From assembly GCF_030209445.1 (NCBI RefSeq), contig NZ_JARVSD010000022.1, forward strand, positions 1 through 64,000: 64,000 nt of DNA, given 5' to 3'. The DNA is from Promicromonospora sp. MEB111 (lineage in GTDB: Bacteria > Actinomycetota > Actinomycetes > Actinomycetales > Cellulomonadaceae). The translations under genes and the position numbers were made by a program. This document shows positions 18,102 to 27,559 of the stretch, piece after piece. Position 1 is the first letter of the stretch. Every line of letters starts with the position of its first letter. A model generated the notes under the pieces. That model ran no database searches. It was not told the origin of the DNA and worked only from the letters and a program-made list of their open reading frames with translations.

Positions 18102-18925
18102 TGGGCGCGGCCCGGGCCCCGCGGTTCGCCGACTTGACCTGGCCGGAGATCGAGGCGCTGCCCGACGACACGGTGGCGGTGCTGCCCCTCGGCGCGATCG
18201 AGCAGCACGGCCCGCACCTCCCGGTGTCCACCGACCTGGTCACGGCGACGGAGGCCGCGGCGGCCGCCGCCGCGGCGGTGACGGCGTCCGGTACGGCGTC
18301 CGTCGTGCTGCTCGAACCGCTCGCCTACACCAAGTCGGACGAGCACGCCGGGTTCCCCGGCACGATCTGGCTGTCGTGGGACACGCTCATGCGCGTGCTG
18401 GTGGACGTCGGACGGTCCGTGGCGGCCTCGGGCATCACCCGGCTGCTGTTCGTCAACGGGCACGGCGGCAACTCCGCGCTCGGCCAGGTCGCGAACCGTG
18501 AGCTGCGCCGCCGGTTCGGGCTGCGCACCTTCTTCGCGCACGTCGCGACGCCGCGCGACCAGGGCGGCGCCCCGGCGTCCGGCGCCGAGCACGGGCTGGG
18601 CGTGCACGGCGGCCACGGCGAGACCTCGCTCATGCTGCACCTGCGCCCGGAGCTGGTCCGGATGGACCGCGCCGAGCGGCGCGTGCCGGAGGACCTGCTC
18701 GCGTACGAGCAGATCGGGTTCGGCCGGTCGACGTCGTTCGGCTGGCTGTCGAGCGACTTCGGCCCGGACGGCCACATCGGCGACCCGACGACCGCCACCG
18801 CCGAGGCGGGCAAGGAGCTCTTCGAGCACGCGGTCGAGCACCTCGCACGCACCTTCGTCGAGGCGTCCAGGTTCACCACCCCGGCCGACGGGGCCGCGGG
18901 GCTGACGCCGCGGGACCGCGGGTGA
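18101..18925 (+). CDS. creatininase-family amidohydrolase
   Basis: A 274-aa hydrolase of the creatininase fold, a metal-dependent amidase or lactamase family. Metal ligands are visible in LPLGAIEQHGPHLPVSTD (E34, H36, D45), NGHGGN (H121) and HGGHGETS (E174). Known members open creatinine, formamidopyrimidines or peptides. Its ATG shares one base with the stop of the FAD oxidase, and its own stop overlaps the next GTG, so it is tightly coupled. In context it likely opens a cyclic amide produced by the neighbouring enzymes. Confidence 0.87.
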   Translation: MGAARAPRFADLTWPEIEALPDDTVAVLPLGAIEQHGPHLPVSTDLVTATEAAAAAAAAVTASGTASVVLLEPLAYTKSDEHAGFPGTIWLSWDTLMRVLVDVGRSVAASGITRLLFVNGHGGNSALGQVANRELRRRFGLRTFFAHVATPRDQGGAPASGAEHGLGVHGGHGETSLMLHLRPELVRMDRAERRVPEDLLAYEQIGFGRSTSFGWLSSDFGPDGHIGDPTTATAEAGKELFEHAVEHLARTFVEASRFTTPADGAAGLTPRDRG

Positions 18926-20325
18926 GCGCTGCGGGGGCGGGCGGCGAGGTCGGCGGCCGGCCGCGGACGGCGCCGGGGCTGGTCGTGCGGGGTGCGCTCG
19001 CGGTGCGCACCGGGCCGGGCGCCGTCGAGGGCGAGCCGGGCGGCGACGTCGTGGTGGGCGCGGACGGCCGGGTGGTGCGTGTGGGTCCGTCCGCTGGGCC
19101 CGTGGCCGGCGGGCTCGCGGGCGGCGTCGAGGAGCTCGACGCCACCGGGTGCGTCGTCACGCCCGGGCTCGTGAACGCGCACCACCATCTGTTCCAGACG
19201 GCCTTCCGGACGCTGCCCGGCACCCGCGGCGTCCTGATGCGCGAGTGGCTCGGCCTGATGGCCGCCGCCTACGCGCGTGCCCGGGTGGACGCGGAGCTGG
19301 TGGGTCTCGCCGCACGCGCGGGGCTCGCCGAGGCGCTGCTCAGCGGCGTCACGACCGTCGCCGACCATCATCTGACCTGGCCCGCGGTGCTCTCCACCGC
19401 CGAGACGGTGGACCTCGCCCGGGCGGCGGCCGGGGCGGCCGACGAGCTCGGGGCGCGCCTCGTGCTGGTCCGCGGCTCCGCGGGCGACGACGCCGAGGCG
19501 GCGGCGTCGAGCGCCGACGCGATCGCCGCGGCGCTGGTGGGCGACGCGCCCGGTGGCGTGCGGGCCGACGGCCGCGTCCAGGTGGCGGTCGGCCCGGCCG
19601 GCGTGCACAGCGACGGCGAGCAGACGTTCCGGCTGCTGGGCGAGGTGGCGGCGCGGCGCGGGCTGCGCCGTCGCACCCAGGCCAACGAGCAGGTGGACGT
19701 GGTCGCGGCGCTGGAGCGCTACGGCCGGCGCCCGCTGGACCTGCTGGACGAGTGGGGCTGGCTGGCCCCCGACGTCACGGTCGCGCACCTGTGCGACGTC
19801 ACCGACGACGAGATCGCCCGCCTCGCCGCCTCCGGCGCGTCCGCGACGCACGCGCCGGGGTGCGACGTGCCGATGGGCTGGGGCGTCGCGCCGGTGGCGC
19901 GGCTGCTCGCCGCCGGCATCACCGTGGGCCTCGGCACGAGCGGCGGCGGGTCCAACGACGCCGGCCACCTGCTCGCGGACGCGCGGCTGGCCATGCAGGT
20001 CTCCGCCCTGGTCGGCCGCCAGCTCACGGCGCGCGAGCTGTTGGACGCCGCCGGCGCGGGGTCGGCGGACGGGCTCGGCAGGCCCGAGCTCGGCCGGCTG
20101 GAACCCGGCTCGGCGGGGGACCTGTGCGTCTGGGACGTGAGCGGAGTCGCCGACGCCGGGGTGGCCGACCCGGTCGCCGGCCTGCTCTGGGCCGCGCCCG
20201 GGCGCAGGCCGCGCCACGTCGTGGTCGGCGGGCGGGTGGTCGTCCGCGACGGCCGCCTCGTGACGGCGGACGAGAGCGACATCGCGCGTGGGCTCAGCCG
20301 GCGTCTCGCGGGAGTCGCTGCTTGA
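18922..20325 (+). CDS. 8-oxoguanine-deaminase-like amidohydrolase (Atz/Trz family)
   Basis: A 467-aa amidohydrolase of the ATZ/TRZ class. VNAHHHLFQT at residues 85-94 is the hallmark of 8-oxoguanine deaminases and hydroxydechloroatrazine-type enzymes, which have three histidines where most members have HxH. Further motifs are GVTTVADHHLTW near 135, TQANEQVD near 252 and THAPGCDVPMGWGVAP near 310. It starts with GTG overlapping the creatininase stop. It ends the operon and overlaps the 3' end of the convergent regulator by 32 bp. 8-oxoguanine to urate is the nearest known reaction; a pterin or triazine is possible. Confidence 0.83.
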   Translation: MSAAGAGGEVGGRPRTAPGLVVRGALAVRTGPGAVEGEPGGDVVVGADGRVVRVGPSAGPVAGGLAGGVEELDATGCVVTPGLVNAHHHLFQTAFRTLPGTRGVLMREWLGLMAAAYARARVDAELVGLAARAGLAEALLSGVTTVADHHLTWPAVLSTAETVDLARAAAGAADELGARLVLVRGSAGDDAEAAASSADAIAAALVGDAPGGVRADGRVQVAVGPAGVHSDGEQTFRLLGEVAARRGLRRRTQANEQVDVVAALERYGRRPLDLLDEWGWLAPDVTVAHLCDVTDDEIARLAASGASATHAPGCDVPMGWGVAPVARLLAAGITVGLGTSGGGSNDAGHLLADARLAMQVSALVGRQLTARELLDAAGAGSADGLGRPELGRLEPGSAGDLCVWDVSGVADAGVADPVAGLLWAAPGRRPRHVVVGGRVVVRDGRLVTADESDIARGLSRRLAGVAA

Positions 20326-20893
20326 CGACCAGCAGGCGGTAGGGCTCGCCGTCGGCGCTGGCCCAGCGGTGGCGGGTGCCGCCGCGGTAGAAGGCGGAGT
20401 CGCCCGGTCCGGCACTCTCCAGCGTCCCGTCGAGGTCGAGCAGCACGTGCCCCTCCACGACGTAGGCGAACTCGTCCTCGTCGTGCGCCCAGTACGGACC
20501 CGGCTCGCGGGACGTCCCGGTGTACTCCATCGGGTCGAACGGGCGGTCGCCGGCCGGAGCGAGGGCCCGGACGGTGCCGCCGCCCGCCGAGGCGGCCGAA
20601 GCGTCGTCGGTCCGGCGCACCACGGGGGTGCCGCCCGCGGCGGGCGCCGTGCCCTCGGTGAGCAGGAGCTGCTGGGTGGTGCCCAGCCGGTCCGCGACGC
20701 GGAACAGCGACGACATGCTCAGCCGTGCCCGGCCGCGTTCGACCTGGCTGAGGAACGAGTGCGAGAGGCCCGTCGCCTCGGCGAGCTGGACGAGGGTCAG
20801 GCCCTGGGCATGGCGCAGCCCGCGGATCTTCTGCCCCAGGCGGGTGACCGATCGATCGAGAGGGTCGGTGGCCTCGTCGATACGCACGTCCAT
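20294..20893 (-). CDS. XRE-family regulator with C-terminal cupin sensor
   Basis: A 199-aa regulator: HTH_3 domain at residues about 18-72 (IRGLRHAQGLTLVQLAEATG, then LSHSFLSQVERGRARLSM) and a cupin domain at about 120-195 (HDEDEFAYVVEGHVLLDLDG). Such proteins (PuuR-like) sense small metabolites and repress catabolic operons. It is convergent with the operon and divergent from the flavin reductase, and is the best candidate to bind the ATGTT-N9-AACAT palindromes. A TAGCAT -10-like box ends seven bases before its ATG, which suggests a leaderless transcript. Confidence 0.9.
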   Translation of the reverse strand: MDVRIDEATDPLDRSVTRLGQKIRGLRHAQGLTLVQLAEATGLSHSFLSQVERGRARLSMSSLFRVADRLGTTQQLLLTEGTAPAAGGTPVVRRTDDASAASAGGGTVRALAPAGDRPFDPMEYTGTSREPGPYWAHDEDEFAYVVEGHVLLDLDGTLESAGPGDSAFYRGGTRHRWASADGEPYRLLVVKQRLPRDAG

Positions 20894-21023
20894 GCCTCGA
20901 ATGCTAGGGGAGGCGGGCCCTCGGACGGTGGCGTTGCGGCGCGTTTCGGGGCTCGTCCGCAGCCGTAACAGAACCCGCGCGCCGGAGTGATCCCGGCGAA
21001 ACATCGAGCGCGGAGGATGGAGA

Positions 21024-21044
21024 GATGTTGATGTCATCAACATC
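21024..21044. promoter_or_regulatory. 21-bp perfect palindrome over the flavin reductase start
   Basis: GATGTTGATG-T-CATCAACATC is a perfect inverted repeat with 10-bp arms around a single central base. It covers the start codon of the flavin reductase. Its ATGTT-N9-AACAT frame matches 12470-12492, including the whole right half ATCAACAT. A bound repressor would block both transcription and initiation. Confidence 0.65.
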
Positions 21045-21549
21045 GCCTCTCGATCCCGTCGCCGACGGTTTCCGGGACGCGATGGCCGGGCTGGCGAGCG
21101 GCGTGTGCGTGGTGACGACGGCGGCGGGCGGAGTGCCCGCGGGCCTGACGACCACGGCGGTGATGAGCGTGAGCTTGGACCCGCCGCTGGTCGCCGTCGG
21201 GGTCGCGCACTCCAGCCGCACGCTCGGACCGCTGCGGGCGGCGCGACGGTTCGCCGTCCACGTGCTCGCGCACGACGCGCGGGACGTGGCTGCGGTCTTC
21301 GCCTCCAAGGCGCCGGACAAGTTCGCCGGCCTCGCCGTCCGACCGGGTGAGGGCGGTGTACCGGTCCTCGTCGAGGACGCGCGGCACGTGCTGGAGTGCG
21401 AGACCTGGACCGAGGTCGAGGCCGGCGACCACCTGCTGCTCCTGGGGCGGGTGGTCCGGGTGCACGCCTCCGGGTCCGTCGAGGGGCGCGCTCTGGTGCA
21501 CTTCGACCGCACGTTCCACGAGGTCGGGCCGGAGCGCACCGAGGGCTGA
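21025..21549 (+). CDS. flavin reductase-like FMN-binding protein
   Basis: A 174-aa flavin reductase domain protein (HpaC/DIM6 fold), which reduces FMN or FAD with NAD(P)H for a partner oxygenase. The FMN-binding motif is GVCVVTTAAGGVPAGLTTTA near residue 30, with VSLDPPLVAVGV following; HFDRTFHEVG closes the domain. ATG at 21025 has GGAGG eight bases upstream; ATG at 21031 has GGAGAG six upstream and is equally possible. No oxygenase partner is encoded nearby. The shared operator ties it to the operon at 12.5-20.3 kb. Confidence 0.85.
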   Translation: MLMSSTSPLDPVADGFRDAMAGLASGVCVVTTAAGGVPAGLTTTAVMSVSLDPPLVAVGVAHSSRTLGPLRAARRFAVHVLAHDARDVAAVFASKAPDKFAGLAVRPGEGGVPVLVEDARHVLECETWTEVEAGDHLLLLGRVVRVHASGSVEGRALVHFDRTFHEVGPERTEG

Positions 21550-21552
21550 CGG

Positions 21553-21593
21553 CGGCGGCCGCCGAGGTGGTCGTCCCACCTCGGCGGCCGCCG
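21553..21593. terminator. bidirectional terminator between flavin reductase and acs
   Basis: A perfect 18-bp stem (21553-21570 with 21576-21593) has a 5-nt loop. It lies between two convergent stop codons, four bases past the flavin reductase and 35 bases before the acs stop, and can end both transcripts. Confidence 0.8.
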
Positions 21594-21627
21594 GTCCGGT
21601 CCGCCTGGGACTCGGCCCTCCGGTAGC

Positions 21628-23658
<2,031 letters not shown>

Positions 23659-23712
23659 GGTGACCTCCGGTGCGCGTCTTCGCGTTCGTTCGGGCAGGTG
23701 CTTGGGGCTGCC

Positions 23713-23742
23713 TTGACGTTGTCTCTGGTCGGTGAGTGTAGT
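23713..23742 (+). promoter_or_regulatory. putative promoter of the old-yellow-enzyme gene
   Basis: TTGACG (23713-23718) and TGTAGT (23737-23742) are 18 bp apart on the plus strand, about 100 bp before the GTG start of the downstream reductase. The match is fair; spacing is one base longer than ideal. Confidence 0.4.
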
Positions 23743-23839
23743 CCCGGACGGTGACCCCCCTCACAAACCGGTGTCACTTCCTGAGACGTCGTGCCGATGC
23801 CCCGGAATTGCCCGGAGACCGGCCACGTTAGGGGCTGGC

Positions 23840-24931
23840 GTGAGCCTCCTCCTCGAACCGATCGCCCTGCGCGACCTCGCCCTGCCGAACCGCGCCTGGC
23901 TGGCGCCGATGTGCGAGTACTCGGCGGACGACGGGCTCCCGAACGACTGGCACCTCGTGCACCTCGGCGCCCGGGCCGCCGGCGGGTTCGGGCTCGTCAT
24001 GACCGAGGCGACCGCCGTCGTGCCGGAGGGGCGCATCTCGCCGCAGGACACCGGCATCTGGAACGACGTGCAGACCGCCGGGTGGAAGCGGATCGTCGAC
24101 TTCGTGCACGCGCGCGGGGCGCGGATCGGCATCCAGCTCGCGCACGCGGGGCGCAAGGCGTCGACCTTCCGTCCGTGGGCACCGGAGCAGGGCAGCGTCC
24201 CGGCGGCCGACGGCGGCTGGCCGACCGTCGGGCCGTCCGCCACGCCCTACCCGGGGTTCGCGACGCCCGAGGAGATGACCCCCGAGCAGGTCGCAGACGT
24301 CCCTGAGCACTTCGCGGCGGCCGCGCGCCGGGCCCGCGAGGCCGGCTTCGACACGGTCGAGGTGCACGCCGCGCACGGGTACCTGTTGCACCAGTTCCTG
24401 TCGCCTGTCGCCAACTCGCGGACCGACGAGTACGGCGGGTCGGCCGAGGCGCGCTCGCGGCTCGTCGAGGAGACGGTGGGCGCGGTGCGGTCCTCGTGGC
24501 CCGAGGACCTGCCCGTGCTGGTCCGGCTCTCCGCGACCGACTGGCTGGAGGGCGGGCTCGAGGTGGACGACGTCGCCGCCGTCGCGGGCCGGCTCGGCAC
24601 GCTCGGTGCCGACCTCGTGGACGTCTCGACCGGGGGTGTGGCGCCGGCGCACATCACCGTGGGGCCGGGCTACCAGGTGCCGCACGCCCGCCGTGTGCGT
24701 GAGGTGTCGGGCCTGCCGGTCAGCGCGGTGGGGCTGATCAGCGACCCGGTCCAGGCCGAGCAGATCCTCGTGGAGGGCTCGGCGGACGCCGTCATGATCG
24801 GCCGCGAGGCGCTGCGCGACCCCTCCTGGCCGCTGCGGGCGGCGCACACGCTGCGCGACAAGATCGGGACGGTTCCCGTGGACGCCGGCGTGGGGGTGCA
24901 GCCGCAGTACTCGCGGGCGCAGTGGCGGTGA
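23840..24931 (+). CDS. NADH:flavin oxidoreductase, old yellow enzyme (YqjM-like)
   Basis: A 363-aa FMN-dependent ene-reductase that reduces activated C=C bonds with NAD(P)H. APMCEYSADDG holds Cys25, the redox-tuning cysteine of thermophilic-like YqjM enzymes. QLAHAGRKAS, EVHAAHGYLLHQFLSP and NSRTDEYGG are the FMN- and substrate-binding segments, and DAVMIGREALRDPSWP closes the barrel. I chose GTG at 23840 because the conserved barrel starts there; upstream codons show no homology. It is a single gene and its physiological substrate is unknown. Confidence 0.92.
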   Translation: MSLLLEPIALRDLALPNRAWLAPMCEYSADDGLPNDWHLVHLGARAAGGFGLVMTEATAVVPEGRISPQDTGIWNDVQTAGWKRIVDFVHARGARIGIQLAHAGRKASTFRPWAPEQGSVPAADGGWPTVGPSATPYPGFATPEEMTPEQVADVPEHFAAAARRAREAGFDTVEVHAAHGYLLHQFLSPVANSRTDEYGGSAEARSRLVEETVGAVRSSWPEDLPVLVRLSATDWLEGGLEVDDVAAVAGRLGTLGADLVDVSTGGVAPAHITVGPGYQVPHARRVREVSGLPVSAVGLISDPVQAEQILVEGSADAVMIGREALRDPSWPLRAAHTLRDKIGTVPVDAGVGVQPQYSRAQWR

Positions 24932-25611
24932 GGGCTGCTGTGCAAACGGCGGGAATCGCGGCTGACGGCGTTTCAACGCCTGGAGAATGCCGGGTGTGGT
25001 GATTCTTTTCCGGCCGGCGTGCATTCCGCGAAACGATTCGCCGTGCGGCCGGGCTCCTCGCAATTTCCGTTCGCGATCCGGAAGTGCGAGGGCCCGGCCA
25101 CTGCGGTGGCGAGATCTCGGCCTATCGAGTACGGAATCCGGGAGCATCCTCAAGCCGGGTTCCGCTCTCACCAGCTGGACGGGGTTGACCGTGCACGTCG
25201 CTCGCCGTCGATCAGGCTTGCGCCTTTTCGACCCCCAGGGCACGGTCCCTGCCGCCCTGAATACTTGCTGTGAACACAATCACACTGCCTGTCGCTTACA
25301 AAAGCAACCTGAACGCAGTGATCTTCACAATTGCCAATTCCTGTCATGTGCGCAATTGCCTGGGAAAATCTTCGGCCTTACCGATCCTTGACCTTTTGCG
25401 GCGGCCAGGATGAGGTGGGGTGCGCCCGTCGGATCGGCAGCTGGCCCGCCCTGGTTCGGCAGTGCGCCCGTTGGTTCGGCAGTTGGCATCGAGATCGGCA
25501 CAGGCCTGTGCCGATCTCGATGCCAACTGCCGACCTCACTGGGCGGTCTGCCGACCTGGGGGCAGTCTCAGAGGCAGCCAGGTGCCGACGGCTGACGTGT
25601 ACAGGGGTGGC
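24932..25611. other. 680-bp intergenic region, lower GC, with palindromic element
   Basis: No convincing gene is present: the open frames here lack homology-like features and ribosome sites. Base composition drops well below the window average between about 25000 and 25400, with AT-rich words such as CACAATTGCC repeated. Several imperfect hairpins occur, for example CGGAATCCGG (25132) with CCGGGTTCCG (25154). The last 180 bp hold repeated TCGGCAG words and the perfect palindrome at 25476-25533. It may be a decayed gene or a landing site for repeats. Confidence 0.5.
25476..25533. repeat. 58-bp perfect palindrome, REP-like element
   Basis: Two 29-bp arms meet with no spacer (25476-25504 and 25505-25533), starting TCGGCAGTTGGCATCGAG and centred on AGGCCT. 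TCGGCAG half-motifs are repeated just upstream near 25434, 25456 and 25476. A clearly related copy lies in frame inside the helicase gene at 37056-37117. It also lies 79 bp past the stop of the minus-strand HAD gene, where it could act as a terminator. Confidence 0.75.
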
Positions 25612-26442
25612 TCAGCGGCGGCGTGCGCGGCGTCGGGCGGCGCGCCAGACCAGCCAGACCGTGACCCCGACCGCCACGGTGCCCACGACCGCGAGGAGCG
25701 GGAGGGGTTCGATGCGGGGGCGCAGCGCGATCGGGCGGGTGAACGCCAGTACGCCCCAGCCGGACTGCGTGGCCCGGCGCCTGAGGACCCGGTCCGGGTT
25801 GACCACGAAGGCGTGGCCGACCGCGGCCAGCATGGGGGCGTCCGTGATGGAGTCGGAGTAGGCGAAGCTCCGCGCGAGGTCGTAGTCCTCGCTCGCGGCG
25901 AGGCGGCGGACGCCCACCGCCTTGTTGTCGCCGTAGTTGTAGAAGTCGATCTCGCCGGTGAAGCGGCCGTCCCGCACCGTCATCTGCGTGGAGAGCACGT
26001 GGTCCGCGCCGAGCACCGCCGCGATGGGCCCCACCAGCACGGCGGCCGACGCCGACACCACCACCACGTCGCGGCCGGCCGCGTGGTGCTCCTCGATCAG
26101 CTCGACGGCCTCCGCGTAGACGTAGGGGTCGATGAGCTCGTGCACCGTCTCGGTGACGATCTGCCGGACCTTCTCCACGTCCCAGCCGGTCACCAGTGAC
26201 GAGAGGTGTGCGCGCATCCGCTCGGTCTGGTCGGCGTCGGCGTTGCCGATCATGAAGATGAAGTGGGCATAGGCGCTCCGCAGCACGTCGGCACGCGACA
26301 GCAGCCCGCCCGCGAGGAGCGGTCTGGAGAACGCCGCCGACGAGCTGGTGGCGATGATCGTCTTGTCGAGATCGAAGAACGCGGCGGTGCGCTGTGCGCG
26401 CGACTGCGGTCGAGAAGCGATCTGGGGCACCTGCTCGGTCAC
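25612..26442 (-). CDS. HAD-IB family phosphatase with C-terminal membrane helix
   Basis: A 276-aa HAD hydrolase of subfamily IB (SerB-like). The nucleophile motif FFDLDKTI holds Asp24 and Asp26; VVVVSASAAVLVGPI is motif II and YNYGDNKAVGVRR with YSDSITDAPML gives motif III/IV. The last 40 residues contain one hydrophobic helix (LLAVVGTVAVGVTVWLVW) and an Arg-rich end, so it is probably anchored in the membrane facing the cytosol. It corresponds to Rv3661, which lies beside ssd in mycobacteria. GTG start at 26442. Confidence 0.9.
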   Translation of the reverse strand: MTEQVPQIASRPQSRAQRTAAFFDLDKTIIATSSSAAFSRPLLAGGLLSRADVLRSAYAHFIFMIGNADADQTERMRAHLSSLVTGWDVEKVRQIVTETVHELIDPYVYAEAVELIEEHHAAGRDVVVVSASAAVLVGPIAAVLGADHVLSTQMTVRDGRFTGEIDFYNYGDNKAVGVRRLAASEDYDLARSFAYSDSITDAPMLAAVGHAFVVNPDRVLRRRATQSGWGVLAFTRPIALRPRIEPLPLLAVVGTVAVGVTVWLVWRAARRRARRR

Positions 26443-26716
26443 GCGACGAGCCTAGCGGGGCCGTCCGTCGGAGCGGGTGTCCGCGCCGTGATTTCTTCCA
26501 CCTGGATGAACTCGTCCGCCCGTTCGACAGACCGCCCGCACGGCGGGACGGGCGTCCGAGCCCGACCACAGGGGTCACTTCTCGCCGTTCGTGCACAGCC
26601 GCGCCGATGCGGGCCGCACGGGGTGCGGCCCTACGACCAACCTGGTCGCAGAGCCCGGGCGACGTGCCCGGGACGGCCGCCGGACCGGCTGCCGGGCCTG
26701 TGTCGGAGGAGGCGTG
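26443..26716. other. leader region of the tad operon
   Basis: The gap between the divergent HAD and ssd genes holds several short GC-rich hairpins, the clearest GGGCCGCAC (26611-26619) with GTGCGGCCC (26623-26631). The strip around 26490-26520 is relatively AT-rich and may contain promoters in both directions, but no clear -35/-10 pair is seen. Confidence 0.35.
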
Positions 26717-27559
26717 ATGGTCAGCACGACGGGTGGTGCCCGGCCGGAGCCGGGTCGCGTGATCGGGGTGGTCGGGGCGTGCGGTGGAGCGGGCACGTCG
26801 GTGGTGGCCGCGTGCGTCGCGCACGGCCTGCGCCGTGGCGGCGAGCGCGCCACGCTCGTCGACCTCGACGCGCACGGGCCGGGTACGGACCTGCTCCTCG
26901 GGGCCGACGGCGGACGCGGCGCGCGCTGGCCGGACCTCGTCGAGGCGCGCGGCGAGGTCGACGGGCTGGGCGTGGTGGCGGCGCTGCCCCGCTGGGGCGC
27001 GGTACCCGTGCTGAGCGGCACGGCATCGGGGCCGCCGCCGGACGACGACGTGGTGCTCGGCGTCTGCCGCGGCCTCGTGCGCGCCGGCGAGATGCTCGTG
27101 CTCGACCTGCCGCGGCCCGGCGCGTGGGAGTCCGCTACCCGTCGGGACGGCGGTGGATCCTCGACCGCGCCGTCGGGCGGCGCCGGAGCCGTGGCCGCGC
27201 AGGGTCGTGAGCCTGCGGATGTGCGGAGCGGCGGTGGGCGTGCCGTCCGGGCACTCCTCGCGGCCTGCGAGACGGTGCTGCTCGTCGTCCCGCTGACCCT
27301 GCCCGGCGCCGTCGCCGCGCAGCGGGTGCGGGACGCGCTCCGCGCGGCGGACGTGTCCGACGTGCGCGTGGTGGCGCGCGGCCCCGCGCCCGGAGCGGTC
27401 GACCCCGACGACATCGCCGCCGCACTTGGGCTGCCCGTGATCGGCGTCCTGGACCGGGACGCGGGACTGGCCCGGGCGATCGAGCGGGGCGAGGGCCCCG
27501 CCGTGACGCACCGGACGGTGCTCGGGCGCTTCGCTGCCGATGTGGCGGCCGCCCTGTGA
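26717..27559 (+). CDS. ssd: Ssd/TadZ-like septum-site/pilus localisation ATPase homologue
   Basis: A 280-aa MinD/ParA-superfamily protein of the CpaE/TadZ/Ssd group that places the Tad machinery or affects septation in mycobacteria. The deviant Walker A reads GACGGAGTS near residue 22 and lacks the usual lysine, as in Ssd, so ATPase activity may be weak or lost. VDLDAHGPGTDLLLG near residue 52 is the A'-like motif. A low-complexity insert lies at about residues 140-170. ATG at 26717 follows GGAGGAGG. Its stop overlaps the tadA GTG. Confidence 0.85.
   Translation: MVSTTGGARPEPGRVIGVVGACGGAGTSVVAACVAHGLRRGGERATLVDLDAHGPGTDLLLGADGGRGARWPDLVEARGEVDGLGVVAALPRWGAVPVLSGTASGPPPDDDVVLGVCRGLVRAGEMLVLDLPRPGAWESATRRDGGGSSTAPSGGAGAVAAQGREPADVRSGGGRAVRALLAACETVLLVVPLTLPGAVAAQRVRDALRAADVSDVRVVARGPAPGAVDPDDIAAALGLPVIGVLDRDAGLARAIERGEGPAVTHRTVLGRFAADVAAAL

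Noticed and set aside
24987-25391. 134-codon open frame in the long spacer
   Set aside because: Irregular composition, no ribosome site, no domain and no third-position GC bias; treated as non-coding.
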